From Bacillota bacterium (lineage in GTDB: Bacteria > Bacillota > Dethiobacteria > DTU022 > UBA8154): a stretch of 43,577 bases of DNA. Shown in pieces: positions 1 to 8,028 of this stretch. The stretch is taken from assembly GCA_012728375.1 (NCBI GenBank), contig JAAYFF010000026.1, forward strand, positions 1 through 43,577. The letters run 5' to 3'. The notes beneath the pieces were generated by a model that was not told the origin of the DNA, did no database searches, and saw nothing but the letters and a program-made list of their open reading frames with translations. Numbering within the stretch: position 1 is the stretch's first letter; every line of letters begins with the position of its first letter. A program made the translations under genes and the position numbers.

Positions 1-94
1 GTAGTAGGTAGGTGGTAGTAGGTAGTAGGTAGGTGGTAGTAGGTAGTAGGTAGGTGGTAGTAGGTAGTGGGTAGGTGGTAGTAGGTAGGTAGGT
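1..94. repeat. 21-bp tandem repeat array, cut by the window edge
   Basis: Four 21-bp units run from 1 to 84 with the core GTAGTAGGTAGGTG followed by GTAGTAG, and a partial fifth reaches about 94. The fourth unit differs by one base (GTAGTGGG). The + strand has no C at all until position 113, so the two strands are extremely asymmetric. Every + frame is closed by TAG, while the minus strand is open in all frames. The true left end lies outside the window. It is probably a minisatellite with no coding role. Confidence 0.85.
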
Positions 95-133
95 AAAGAG
101 GATTTGGATTTTCTTTGTAACACTTAAAAGTAA

Positions 134-170
134 AAGCGCGGCTCATGTTATTACCGGATGAGCCGCGCTT
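134..170 (-). terminator. Rho-independent terminator of the Ldh-family gene
   Basis: Perfect 13-bp inverted repeat (134-146 with 158-170, arm AAGCGCGGCTCAT) with an 11-nt loop. On the minus strand it is followed by a T-rich run (TTTTACTTTT). It sits 27 bp beyond the stop of the minus-strand dehydrogenase gene. Confidence 0.85.
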
Positions 171-197
171 AATAATAACCATAAGCCTCAACAAAGG

Positions 198-1295
198 CTA
201 TACAGTGCAAGCTTCAGGTGGCCTAATATTATGTTTAAGGCATAAATCGGTAAGCTCTTCCCAAACTTTTCTATGGATCGGGACACCGTCTTTTAAGTTC
301 TTTTCCCACTTTGAAAACTCTTTTTCACCGGCAATATAAATTTTATCGCACCCATCAGCAAGGGGAGCTGTTTTTAATTCTTCAATAAACCTGTCCATCC
401 GCTCTTTGAATTCCGACATCTCCATGAAAGCCTCCACCTGAAGAGCAGCAACAAAGTGGCCGACCCCACACGGTTCGGGCCGGACTCTTGCGTTTAAGAC
501 ACCTGCCAGGAAAGATGAACCTGTCAGTACTCCGGAGAGGATGTCAATGGCAGCAGACAGGCCATATCCTTTATAGCCGCCGGTTTCTTCGGGGCCCCCC
601 AGGGGGAAGAGCCCCCCGCCTTCGAAAATTTCGGCAGGGTCAGATGTTGGCATACCATGGCTGTCTGCACCCCATTCGGGGGGAACTTTCAGCTCTTTAC
701 GCCGGTAAACCTCTATCTTGCCAATTGGTACAACGCTGGTTGCCATATCGAGGACAAAAGGTTGATATTTCCCTGCCGGTACTGCTATGCTGAGGGGATT
801 CGTCCCCAGAAGGCGCTTTTTAGAAAATGTGGGCATGACTAAAGGTTGAGAGTTGGAGATGCAGATTCCAATCATTCCCTCTTGCAGGGCCATCATGGAA
901 TAATACCCGGCGATGCCAAAATGATTGCTGTTTTTGACACCCCCGATGCCGATACCAAATTTCCCGGCCAGTTCGATGCATTTTTTCATGGCTGTATAGC
1001 AGGCCACATGCCCAAGACCGTTATCAGCATCCAGGCTAAAAATAGCCCCAAAGTTGCTGGAGATTTGAAGGCTGGGCCGGGGGTTCATATAACCTTTCTG
1101 TAACCTTGAGATGTAGTAAGGAAAAAGGCGGCCAATCCCATGGGATTCCACTCCTCTCAAATCCGCGGTAACAAGCACATCGCTTACAATACTGGCGTGA
1201 TCGGGGGGGACATTGTATTCCTCTAAAAGCTCTGCAGCAATCTTCTTTAACATAGTAGCAGGTACTTTTATATAGTCTTTGGCTTCCTTTGCCAT
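198..1295 (-). CDS. Malate/L-lactate/sulfolactate dehydrogenase family oxidoreductase (Ldh_2)
   Basis: A 365-aa NAD(P)-dependent 2-hydroxyacid dehydrogenase of the Ldh_2 family (MDH/YlbC/AllD/ComC type), which is unrelated to the classical Rossmann LDH/MDH. Family marks are SHGIGR (residues 51-56), NSNHFG (122-127), GTNPLSIAVPA (164-174), DMATS and GGYKGYGL. The full family length is present. The start is an ATG with GGAGGA seven bases upstream. It is a single-gene unit with a terminator at 134-170. Members act on malate, lactate, sulfolactate, ureidoglycolate or similar acids; the substrate cannot be read from sequence. In an anaerobe a malate or lactate role is plausible. Confidence 0.9.
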   Translation of the reverse strand: MAKEAKDYIKVPATMLKKIAAELLEEYNVPPDHASIVSDVLVTADLRGVESHGIGRLFPYYISRLQKGYMNPRPSLQISSNFGAIFSLDADNGLGHVACYTAMKKCIELAGKFGIGIGGVKNSNHFGIAGYYSMMALQEGMIGICISNSQPLVMPTFSKKRLLGTNPLSIAVPAGKYQPFVLDMATSVVPIGKIEVYRRKELKVPPEWGADSHGMPTSDPAEIFEGGGLFPLGGPEETGGYKGYGLSAAIDILSGVLTGSSFLAGVLNARVRPEPCGVGHFVAALQVEAFMEMSEFKERMDRFIEELKTAPLADGCDKIYIAGEKEFSKWEKNLKDGVPIHRKVWEELTDLCLKHNIRPPEACTV

Positions 1296-1549
1296 TTTCG
1301 CATCCTCCTATGTAATGTTTAGACGTCTTTTTTTGGCATTAATTATTATATATTATCCTAAAGAATTTATTTTTGCAAAGAGTAAATTTCTAAAGACTTA
1401 CGTTAAACCACTCTGTTAATCGTTGCCGGAAGTTTTGTCTATTCCCCGGTAAATGAAGTACCGCTATTTTAGTAATTTATTTTTGCCTTTACGGACGATC
1501 TGAAATGCCGAGTTGTTCTTTTAGAGCCGTTTGTTACGTATGAATGTAA

Positions 1550-2755
1550 TTACTTCTCAATTTCCGCCAATATATGCGGGAATATGGCGATGCTTCTATC
1601 CAAGATTCCCTGCATATATGAAATCAGAATGCCATAATTGGTTATCGGCACATGCTGATCCATAGCACATTTTTGACGGTATTTCATCTCTCTTTCGTTG
1701 AGCATGCAGCCCCCGCAGTGAACAATCAGCTTGTATGGAGACAGATCATCAGGAAATTCAGTACCTGATGTAAATTTAAAATTCAGCTGCTTTTTGGAAT
1801 AATCTTTCATCCAGCGCGGCAGCTTTACCGTGCCTATATCGTCGCACTGTCGGTGATGTGTGCATCCTTCAGAAATGAGAACAGTATCGCCATCCTGAAG
1901 GAAATCAAGCGTTTTTACACCTTTTACAGCAATTTCAAGGTCGCCTTTGTATCTAGCAAAAAGGATGGAAAACGAAGTCAGAAAAATATCCTTCGGCGTA
2001 TCAGTAGACACCTTCGCAAACACCTGACTGTCCGTAATAACAAGTTTTGGCTTTTTACCGAGGTTTTCAAGGGTTTCGCGGAATTCAGGATCTTTTACTA
2101 CAATAGCAGTAGCACCGGCATCCAGAATATCACGGATAGTCTGCTGTTGAGGCAGTATTAGCCGTCCCTTTGGAGCAGACTTGTCAATCGGTGTAACAAG
2201 CATAACAAAATCCGACGGCTCAATAAGGTCACCCACTATTTTCCTTTTAGGTTCTTCCGTTTCTGCCAAAGCTGCAATTTTTTCCTTCAGCGTTTCAATA
2301 TTGTACCCTGTTTTTGCGCTGACAACGATTGCATTATCGGTTTCAGGCGGTTCTTGTGCCAGTAAATCGGCTTTATTGTAGACAACGATATAATTGATCT
2401 TCTTTTCATCAAACAGGGCGATCAGCTCTTCATCTTCCTTTGATTTACCACTGACAGAATCTATTACCAGAACGGCAACATCGGTTTTGTTAAGTACCTG
2501 GCGGCTTTTTTTCACGCGCAGCTCTCCCAAAGCTCCTTCATCATCAATTCCAGGTGTATCGATGATCATAACGGGGCCAATAGGAAGCAGTTCCATGGAT
2601 TTGTATACCGGGTCGGTGGTTGTACCTTTTACATGGGAAACAACAGCAAGATCCTGCCCCGTGACGGCATTTACAAGACTCGATTTACCTGAGTTTCTCT
2701 TCCCGAAAAAGCCTATGTGAATACGATTTGCTGACGGCGTTGTATTTAGTCCCAT
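1550..2755 (-). CDS. hydF: [FeFe]-hydrogenase maturation GTPase HydF
   Basis: 401-aa scaffold/carrier protein on which the 2Fe subcluster of the H-cluster is assembled before transfer to apo-hydrogenase. The N-terminal GTPase domain has the P-loop GKRNSGKS (residues 18-25), GTTTDP, DTPG and NKAD motifs. The C-terminal cluster domain has C-x-H at 298-300 and HCGGC at 346-350, which are the expected [4Fe-4S] ligands. I chose the ATG at 2755, which has AAAGGG about eight bases upstream; an in-frame GTG at 2764 overlaps that site. Last gene of the TM1266-hydE-hydG-hydF operon, 12 bp after hydG. Confidence 0.96.
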   Translation of the reverse strand: MGLNTTPSANRIHIGFFGKRNSGKSSLVNAVTGQDLAVVSHVKGTTTDPVYKSMELLPIGPVMIIDTPGIDDEGALGELRVKKSRQVLNKTDVAVLVIDSVSGKSKEDEELIALFDEKKINYIVVYNKADLLAQEPPETDNAIVVSAKTGYNIETLKEKIAALAETEEPKRKIVGDLIEPSDFVMLVTPIDKSAPKGRLILPQQQTIRDILDAGATAIVVKDPEFRETLENLGKKPKLVITDSQVFAKVSTDTPKDIFLTSFSILFARYKGDLEIAVKGVKTLDFLQDGDTVLISEGCTHHRQCDDIGTVKLPRWMKDYSKKQLNFKFTSGTEFPDDLSPYKLIVHCGGCMLNEREMKYRQKCAMDQHVPITNYGILISYMQGILDRSIAIFPHILAEIEK

Positions 2756-2767
2756 GCAGCTCACCCT

Positions 2768-4186
2768 TTAAAACCTGAAATCACGAATTCCGTTACCGAT
2801 TTTTACCAGTTTTTCTTCTACAATCTTTTTGACCTTATCATTGGGAATTTTCGCCAACTCTTTTTGGATAAGCGCCTCGCCGACTGCCTTTGTTTCTGGT
2901 TTAGCATAATCTTCCAGATACTCTTTCAGTGTCATGATGGCATTTAGGTGGCAGAAGTTCTGAATCTGCCCGCTCTTGCAGATACTCATAAATCTGTCGC
3001 CGGTCCGGCCTTCCCTATAGCAGGCAGTACAAAAGCTTGGGACATAGCCAAGTTCCATCAGCCATTTAACAACTTCATCAAGGGTTCTCGTGTCATTTAT
3101 ATCAAATTGTGCAGAATTTTCATCTTCCGGTTCGGGCTCGTAATATCCTCCAACACTTGTCTTGGAACCACCACTGATCTGGGAAACACCCAGACTGAGT
3201 ACCCGTTCCCTTGTTGCCCTGGTTTCCCTGGTTGATACGATTATTCCCGTATATGGCACAGAAATACGAATGCACGCGATAATTTTAGCGAATATATCAT
3301 CATTTATTGCGTTGACAAATACCGACATATCAATGTCATCAGCAGGACGGATTCTTGGTACACTGATAGTATGCGGGCCAACACCGAATACCGCTTCAAG
3401 GTGCTCTGCATGCATCAGCAAAGCTGCAAATTCATAGCGATAGTTTTCAAGTCCAAACAATACACCCAGGCCGACATCGTCTATGCCGCCAAGCATAGCT
3501 CTGTCCATTGCTTCGGTGTGATAGGCATAATTATGCTTTGGACCGGTCGGATGTAATTTTTCATAGCTTTCCTTATGGTAAGTCTCCTGAAAGAGTATAT
3601 AAGTACCTATACCTGCTGCTTTAAGCTTTTTATAATTTTCAACCGTGGTTGCAGCAATATTGACATTAACGCGGCGGATTGCGCCATTTTTATGCTTGAT
3701 ACTGTAAATTGTGTCAATACACTCAAGTATATACTCAATGGGATTGTTTACAGGGTCTTCTCCGGCTTCTATTGCAAGGCGTTTATGGCCCATATCCTGA
3801 AGTGCGATAACTTCCCGGCGAACATCCTCCTGTGTCATTTTCTTTCTGGTGATGTGTTGGTTCTTCTTATGATACGGACAGTAAACACAGCCATTTATGC
3901 AATAGTTGGAAAGGTATAAAGGCGCAAACAATACAATACGGTTGCCGTAAAAATCGTTTTTGATCTGCTTGGCAAGTTCATAGATCTCTTCATTTTTACC
4001 GGGGATCTCACACGCAAGCAACACCGAAGCCTCCCTGTGAGAAAGTCCTTTGCGAAGCTTCGCCTTCTCAATAATACTGTCAATAAGCTCAGCATTATTT
4101 TTGTTCTTTTCCGCATACCTAAGCGTTTCAAGAACTTCTTCATGTGAAATAAACTCTTCAGCTTTTGATGATTTTGGATTGTACAT
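2768..4186 (-). CDS. hydG: [FeFe]-hydrogenase H-cluster radical SAM maturase HydG
   Basis: 472-aa radical SAM enzyme that cleaves tyrosine to make the CO and CN ligands of the H-cluster. The SAM-cluster motif C-x3-C-x2-C is at Cys96, Cys100 and Cys103. The HydG-specific auxiliary cluster motif C-x2-C-x22-C is intact at Cys386, Cys389 and Cys412, and this separates it from ThiH. Length is normal for HydG. AGAGG lies eight bases before the ATG. It sits between hydE and hydF in one transcription unit. Confidence 0.97.
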   Translation of the reverse strand: MYNPKSSKAEEFISHEEVLETLRYAEKNKNNAELIDSIIEKAKLRKGLSHREASVLLACEIPGKNEEIYELAKQIKNDFYGNRIVLFAPLYLSNYCINGCVYCPYHKKNQHITRKKMTQEDVRREVIALQDMGHKRLAIEAGEDPVNNPIEYILECIDTIYSIKHKNGAIRRVNVNIAATTVENYKKLKAAGIGTYILFQETYHKESYEKLHPTGPKHNYAYHTEAMDRAMLGGIDDVGLGVLFGLENYRYEFAALLMHAEHLEAVFGVGPHTISVPRIRPADDIDMSVFVNAINDDIFAKIIACIRISVPYTGIIVSTRETRATRERVLSLGVSQISGGSKTSVGGYYEPEPEDENSAQFDINDTRTLDEVVKWLMELGYVPSFCTACYREGRTGDRFMSICKSGQIQNFCHLNAIMTLKEYLEDYAKPETKAVGEALIQKELAKIPNDKVKKIVEEKLVKIGNGIRDFRF

Positions 4187-4247
4187 AATAAAACCTCTTT
4201 CTTATTCGGGTCAGAAATATATCTTTCCCTTCAGTAATAGAAGCATT

Positions 4248-5291
4248 TTAAAGAATAGATTTATGATCTCCTCGGGAGATAGTTACATGATAACCTATAC
4301 CTTCCATTCGTTTTTTCATACGGCATAGGCAATCTGCAGCTTCATCCCCCGTGCAGATTTTGTTGTCATAGAGCAAATATTTTTGCCTTACACTTTTAGG
4401 TGAAAGATTGGGCATAATTACATTTGCTCCGGCAAGAATACCAAGTTCCCTGCCTTTGGGATGAATTGTCCCAAGTGCAGTGGTAGCAGGTAGCAGAACG
4501 GGCGGAAGCATTAAACGAATAATACCGACCAAAAACAATGTCAGTTCAAGCGTTCCCGCTTCCTTATCCGCAAACGGCGTTCCGCGGTGTGGTATAAACG
4601 GACCGATGCCAACCATGTGGGGATTTAGTTGCTTAATAAACAATAAATCCTCAACAAGGCAATCGGTGGTTTGAAAGGGAGAGCCCACCATGAATCCACA
4701 TCCAACCTGATAACCTATATCTTTTAAATTATATAGGCACTGCTTTCTACTATCAAGGGAAAGTGCTTTGGGATGTAGTTTTCCGTAATGTTCAGCATTT
4801 GCCGTTTCATGTCGCAGCAGATAACGCTCTGCACCGGCATCAAAAAACGCCTTATAGCTTTCATAGCTTTTTTCCCCTATAGAAAGGGTAACAGCACAGT
4901 CCGGGTAACTGGTTTTGATGGAACGGATAATATCAATTATTTTATCATCCGTAAAATACCCGTCTTCACCCCCTTGCAGCACAAAAGTACGAAAGCCGAG
5001 GTCATATCCGACCGAACAGCACTCAAGGATCTGCTCCTTTGTCAAACGGTACCGCTCCGCTCTGCAGTTACTTTTTCGAATACCGCAATAATAGCAATCA
5101 TTTTTGCAATAGTTTGTAAACTCTATCAGCCCCCGTATATACACATCATACCCATAGTTTTCAATCCGGACGGCTCTTGCTTTTTCAAAAAGATATTCCG
5201 ATAGTTCAGAATTCCGATTATCAATCAGCTCTTTGTATTCTGCCGGTGAAAGATTACTTGTTTTATAAAGCTTATCAATGAGCTGCTTCAT
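4248..5291 (-). CDS. hydE: [FeFe]-hydrogenase H-cluster radical SAM maturase HydE
   Basis: 347-aa radical SAM enzyme of the BioB/PylB-like group that acts in assembly of the di-iron subcluster. The SAM-cluster cysteines are C62-x3-C66-x2-C69 in the context NYCKNDCYYCG. LQGGED and a HydE-like C-terminus follow. I chose the ATG at 5291 because AGAGG sits six bases upstream; the track also allows TTG at 5294. It overlaps the upstream TM1266-like gene by 17 bp, which suggests translational coupling. hydG follows after 61 bp. Confidence 0.95.
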   Translation of the reverse strand: MKQLIDKLYKTSNLSPAEYKELIDNRNSELSEYLFEKARAVRIENYGYDVYIRGLIEFTNYCKNDCYYCGIRKSNCRAERYRLTKEQILECCSVGYDLGFRTFVLQGGEDGYFTDDKIIDIIRSIKTSYPDCAVTLSIGEKSYESYKAFFDAGAERYLLRHETANAEHYGKLHPKALSLDSRKQCLYNLKDIGYQVGCGFMVGSPFQTTDCLVEDLLFIKQLNPHMVGIGPFIPHRGTPFADKEAGTLELTLFLVGIIRLMLPPVLLPATTALGTIHPKGRELGILAGANVIMPNLSPKSVRQKYLLYDNKICTGDEAADCLCRMKKRMEGIGYHVTISRGDHKSIL

Positions 5292-5562
5292 CAAATACCT
5301 CTTTTTTCGCCTTACCGGTTACTTTTGAATATAGTACTTTTGTGCTTACCCCAGGCAGCCTTCCGAGTTTCCCCGAAAGTGCACTGATTATGTCCTGAGG
5401 TGCATCAACCGCAATACTTATTATACTGATACCTTTTTCACGGTATGGCAAACCCATTCTACCGATAATGAATTTTCCATAGTCATGTAAAATGCTATTA
5501 AGTTTTTCAACTGAATTACCATCTTCAACAATAATCCCGATAATAGCGACTCTTGTTTCCAT
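5275..5562 (-). CDS. TM1266-family putative iron-only hydrogenase system regulator
   Basis: A 95-aa protein of the TM1266 family: small, ACT-like alpha/beta fold, and commonly encoded beside [FeFe]-hydrogenase maturase genes. Typical features are the opening METRVAIIGIIVED, the YGKFIIGRMGLPY segment and a C-terminal half with ISALSGKLGRLPGVSTK. First gene of the hyd operon. The regulatory role is inferred by the family name and is not proved. The ATG at 5562 has AGG eight bases upstream; the in-frame TTG at 5568 is too close to that site. Confidence 0.88.
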   Translation of the reverse strand: METRVAIIGIIVEDGNSVEKLNSILHDYGKFIIGRMGLPYREKGISIISIAVDAPQDIISALSGKLGRLPGVSTKVLYSKVTGKAKKEVFDEAAH

Positions 5563-5642
5563 TTTCAAAACCTACATTAAATAATAAATAATTTGTTGTT
5601 TCTGCTTTATCATTAAGATTGCTCTTTCGGCTCACAAACCAT

Positions 5643-5671
5643 ATTTTATTGTTTTTTTACCTGTTTGTCAA
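5643..5671 (-). promoter_or_regulatory. Sigma-A promoter of the hyd maturation operon
   Basis: On the minus strand TTGACA (5671-5666) is separated by 17 bp from TAAAAT (5648-5643). Transcription would start near 5636, leaving a leader of about 75 nt before the first gene. I see no clear Rex-type palindrome in the leader. The rest of 5563-5865 shows no gene. Confidence 0.7.
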
Positions 5672-5865
5672 AGTAATCTAAAATATTCAGAAAACTATAA
5701 ATCGCACACAAAAGCTGCTTGAAAAGGCGACTGTCCATAAGAATTAATTCACTGTGAAATTCAAGTCTGGCGTGAAGGTGGATGTGGAAGAATAAGGGGA
5801 AAAAAGCAAGGCACTATACGAATTAGTACGCAGGGTGCCCGCAATTACTCTAAAAAATAAAAGGG

Positions 5866-6135
5866 TTATTCCGTAAGACGTTTTACTCCCGGCACTTCAT
5901 AAGTGCACTCAATATGGCCTGTGTGCGGGAACATGTCCACCCGCTGGGCTTCTAGCGGTGTGTAGCCTTTTTGATGAAGTATTTTCAAATCCCAAGCCAG
6001 TGTGGCGGGGTTGCAGGATACATAGACGATTCTTTGCGGCTGCATTTTTGCCAATGTATTCAGTAAGGCAGCATCGCACCCGTTATGGGGAGGGCCGACT
6101 ACAGCTACATCGGCCTTTTCGCCATCTTTAAGCAA
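5866..6135 (-). pseudogene. C-terminal remnant of a TrmA/RlmD-family 23S rRNA uracil-5-methyltransferase
   Basis: The last 88 or so codons of a 128-codon reading frame match the C-terminus of RNA uracil-C5 methyltransferases: the nucleophile motif [10 protein letters not shown], then [11 protein letters not shown]. The upstream 40 codons do not resemble the family, and the SAM-binding and TRAM parts (about 300 residues) are absent. The usual DPPRxGC motif has become GPPHNGC, so two normally invariant residues are changed. This is a truncated and decaying gene, not a functional enzyme. Confidence 0.8.
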
Positions 6136-6280
6136 TTTGGGGACGATCCAAAACCTATGCAAGAAGATTGACGAGCTAACTGGATGGATGATCAAGGCGT
6201 TAAATATAACTATTCTTGGCACTGCTGGGGAGTTATAATATGGTATATCCAATCATTTCCGAGGTGAGGAGGTGTCAAAT

Positions 6281-6637
6281 ATGAACAATATCAAAGTCAG
6301 TGAAAACTTTACGCTCAGAGAGTTTCAATGCAAATGCGGCTGCCAGCAGGTAAAACTGCACAGTGAGTTGCTCAAGCGGTTACAGGCCCTCCGGACAGAG
6401 ACAAGAAGGGCCGTAGTTGTTAACTCGGGCTATAGGTGCCCAGCGCACAACAAGAAGGTAAGCGGGGCTGTGAGCAGCCAGCACTTAAAGGGCACAGCGG
6501 CAGATATAGTTATTGTGGGACTGCCTATTGCGGAACAGAGGAAGATTTGCGAAAAATACTTTGCCGACGGCGGCATAGGGTATGCCGCTACCTATACGCA
6601 TGTTGATATCGGTCCGAAAAGAAGATGGACGTACTGA
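6281..6637 (+). CDS. M15-family D-Ala-D-Ala carboxypeptidase-like peptidase (Peptidase_M15_3)
   Basis: 118-aa zinc peptidase domain of the type used by phage endolysins and cell-wall enzymes. An N-terminal SENFTLREFQC segment with nearby CKCGC leads into SGYRCPAHN, then the zinc motif SQHLKGTAADI and the second histidine in HVDIG. The ATG at 6281 has GGAGGTG seven bases upstream, so I prefer it over the GTG at 6272. The stop overlaps the start of the next frameshifted holin-like gene (ATGA), the usual lysin/holin arrangement of phage-derived cassettes. No signal peptide is present. Confidence 0.85.
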   Translation: MNNIKVSENFTLREFQCKCGCQQVKLHSELLKRLQALRTETRRAVVVNSGYRCPAHNKKVSGAVSSQHLKGTAADIVIVGLPIAEQRKICEKYFADGGIGYAATYTHVDIGPKRRWTY

Positions 6638-6785
6638 TGAGTTTTCAAAGGGAATTGTCACGCTGGTAATCCTTTTAAACGTGGCCTTTACGGTGGCGAT
6701 ATTATACACATTTCTAAAAATTGGCGATGAGCCATATTTCCCAGGTAAGCGCAGGATTCGACTAGTAACAAACAATACCCTTTGA
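6637..6785 (+). pseudogene. Frameshifted holin-like small membrane protein
   Basis: An ATG overlapping the M15 stop opens MSFQRELSRW and then hits TAA at 6667-6669. In another frame of the same stretch the reading continues as VILLNVAFTVAILYTFLKIG, a single membrane helix, up to a stop at 6783-6785. Joined by a frameshift near 6660, the two halves look like one short membrane protein coupled to the peptidase. The family assignment (holin-like) is inferred from size, the helix and position only. Confidence 0.45.
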
Positions 6786-7092
6786 GAATAGTTTTGTTAC
6801 TTGTGTGTTACTTATAGACCGATTTGGCTTGTTGTAAAATTATATATTTTAAATGTAAAAATCCAGAAATATACAATATTTGATACAGGGACAACTGAAG
6901 CTATAAATAGAAACCTCTCTTATGGAGACTGCAAGTGTTGGCTTCAATCATCGTAATAAATCGAAATAGCAGAATGATTATAAATGATTATAAAGGGAAA
7001 TCCCAAGGTACAGGCTGTTAATGATTTTTGTAAAAGAAAACTACCTACAACTTATAAATTTAGTTTACCCTGATCAATTCTCTTGGTTAGTG
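6786..7092. other. Noncoding stretch before tRNA-Pro
   Basis: AT-rich DNA with no credible reading frame. It contains a short tandem duplication (ATGATTATAA twice, about 6974-6993). I see no recognisable riboswitch or terminator. It may be the worn remainder of the phage-like cassette on its left. Confidence 0.5.
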
Positions 7093-7121
7093 TTGACACT
7101 TTACTTTTAAACTGCTATAAT
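7093..7121 (+). promoter_or_regulatory. Consensus sigma-A promoter of tRNA-Pro
   Basis: TTGACA (7093-7098), a 17-bp spacer and TATAAT (7116-7121) match the consensus at every position. The tRNA begins eight bases after the -10 box, as expected for a stable RNA gene. Confidence 0.9.
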
Positions 7122-7129
7122 TAGGCGTG

Positions 7130-7206
7130 CGGGGCGTGGCGCAGCTTGGTAGCGCGCTTGACTGGGGGTCAAGAGGTCGCAGGTTCAAATCCTGTCGCTC
7201 CGACCA
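7130..7206 (+). tRNA. tRNA-Pro (anticodon GGG)
   Basis: 77-nt tRNA with encoded CCA (7204-7206). The acceptor stem CGGGGCG pairs with CGCTCCG with one G-U pair. The anticodon stem CTTGA/TCAAG (7157-7161 and 7169-7173) encloses the loop CTGGGGG, giving anticodon GGG at 7164-7166, which reads CCC and CCU. The T arm contains GGTTCAAATCC. A reading frame overlapping it is spurious. Confidence 0.95.
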
Positions 7207-7538
7207 CGAAAACATCGGCACTCGTAAAGAGTGCCGTTAACATAATAAAGCCAAAAACGGTCAGAAGTACAATAAGTGTTGTAATTCGGGTAAAATTTTA
7301 CAATATAAGCAAGCAAAACCGGGAGCGGCAACTCCCGGCTGAAAAAATAAAATCTGATTAAGTCCTTTTTAAAGGGCTTATTTTTTATGCAAGACGCTAA
7401 ACTTGGCTCTTTAGCTTTTCTGATACACCGATCTCCAAGGCGTATTTTCCTTTCTTTTAGGCTTTTTCGGCCTATGTTTTTTGTGGCAATTTGCCTTGCA
7501 GTAATTTTTTTTGTTTGACAAAAAAATGTGAGTAATCA
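7207..7538. other. Noncoding stretch with several stem-loops downstream of tRNA-Pro
   Basis: No gene is visible. It holds a perfect 8-bp hairpin at 7216-7236 (CGGCACTC/GAGTGCCG, 5-nt loop) that lacks a T run, a 12-bp palindrome GTAAAATTTTAC at 7290-7301, a hairpin CCGGGAG/CTCCCGG at 7319-7338, the terminator at 7360-7387 and a small TAGGC/GCCTA hairpin near 7460 followed by TTTTTT. The first hairpin may mark tRNA 3'-end processing or pausing. Confidence 0.5.
7360..7387 (+). terminator. Rho-independent terminator after tRNA-Pro
   Basis: AAGTCCTTT pairs with AAAGGGCTT and is followed by ATTTTTTAT. It is the only hairpin in this stretch with a clear T run, so it likely ends the tRNA transcript. 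Confidence 0.6.
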
Positions 7539-7566
7539 TTGACTTTTTTACCTTATTTGTTACAAT
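7539..7566 (+). promoter_or_regulatory. Probable promoter of the polyamine operon
   Basis: TTGACT (7539-7544), 16-bp spacer, TACAAT (7561-7566). It lies 40 bp before the SAM decarboxylase start. The match is good but not perfect. Confidence 0.5.
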
Positions 7567-7605
7567 TTATTTTGACATTTAAACGGAAAAAAAGGGGGTA
7601 TATAA

Positions 7606-7992
7606 TTGAACGCTTTAGGCCGTCATGTTTTAGCCGAACTTTACGGCTGTTCACCGGAGATACTTAACAATCAGGCCCAAATAGAAGAAATTATGGTAAA
7701 TGCCGCTCTGGAGGCAGGCGCTGAAATCAGGGAAGTTGTTTTTCACCAGTTCAGTCCCCAGGGAGTAAGCGGCGTCGTAGTCATTTCTGAATCGCATTTA
7801 GCCATTCATACGTGGCCTGAGTACGGGTATGCTGCAGTAGACGTTTTTACATGCGGTACGTCAGTCGACCCATGGGTTTCTTGTCATTACTTAAAGAAGC
7901 TTTTTAAATCGAAACGTATGGCGGCCAAAGAAATACAACGGGGTGTTTTTGAGATGGAAATTCAAGAAAACCAGCAAGTATCTGCTGTGTAA
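7606..7992 (+). CDS. speH: S-adenosylmethionine decarboxylase proenzyme (class 1B)
   Basis: 128-aa pyruvoyl enzyme that makes decarboxylated SAM, the aminopropyl donor for polyamines. It self-cleaves between Glu62 and Ser63 in [12 protein letters not shown]. Ser63, His68 and Cys83 fall exactly at the positions of the Thermotoga-type enzyme. TTG start with AGGGGGT about seven bases upstream. It is followed after 36 bp by the aminopropyltransferase, so both steps are co-expressed. Confidence 0.96.
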   Translation: MNALGRHVLAELYGCSPEILNNQAQIEEIMVNAALEAGAEIREVVFHQFSPQGVSGVVVISESHLAIHTWPEYGYAAVDVFTCGTSVDPWVSCHYLKKLFKSKRMAAKEIQRGVFEMEIQENQQVSAV

Positions 7993-8028
7993 TATCCTTG
8001 AAAAAATTATTAAAGGGAGGGATTAATT

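Noticed and set aside
1-94. Possible CRISPR array in the tandem repeats
   Set aside because: Units abut one another with no unique spacers, and there are no cas genes nearby.
6786-7092. Possible c-di-GMP or other riboswitch upstream of tRNA-Pro
   Set aside because: I could not match any conserved riboswitch core, and the next gene has its own consensus promoter.
7146-7361. 71-codon frame over tRNA-Pro
   Set aside because: It is mostly tRNA sequence read as protein and has no ribosome site.
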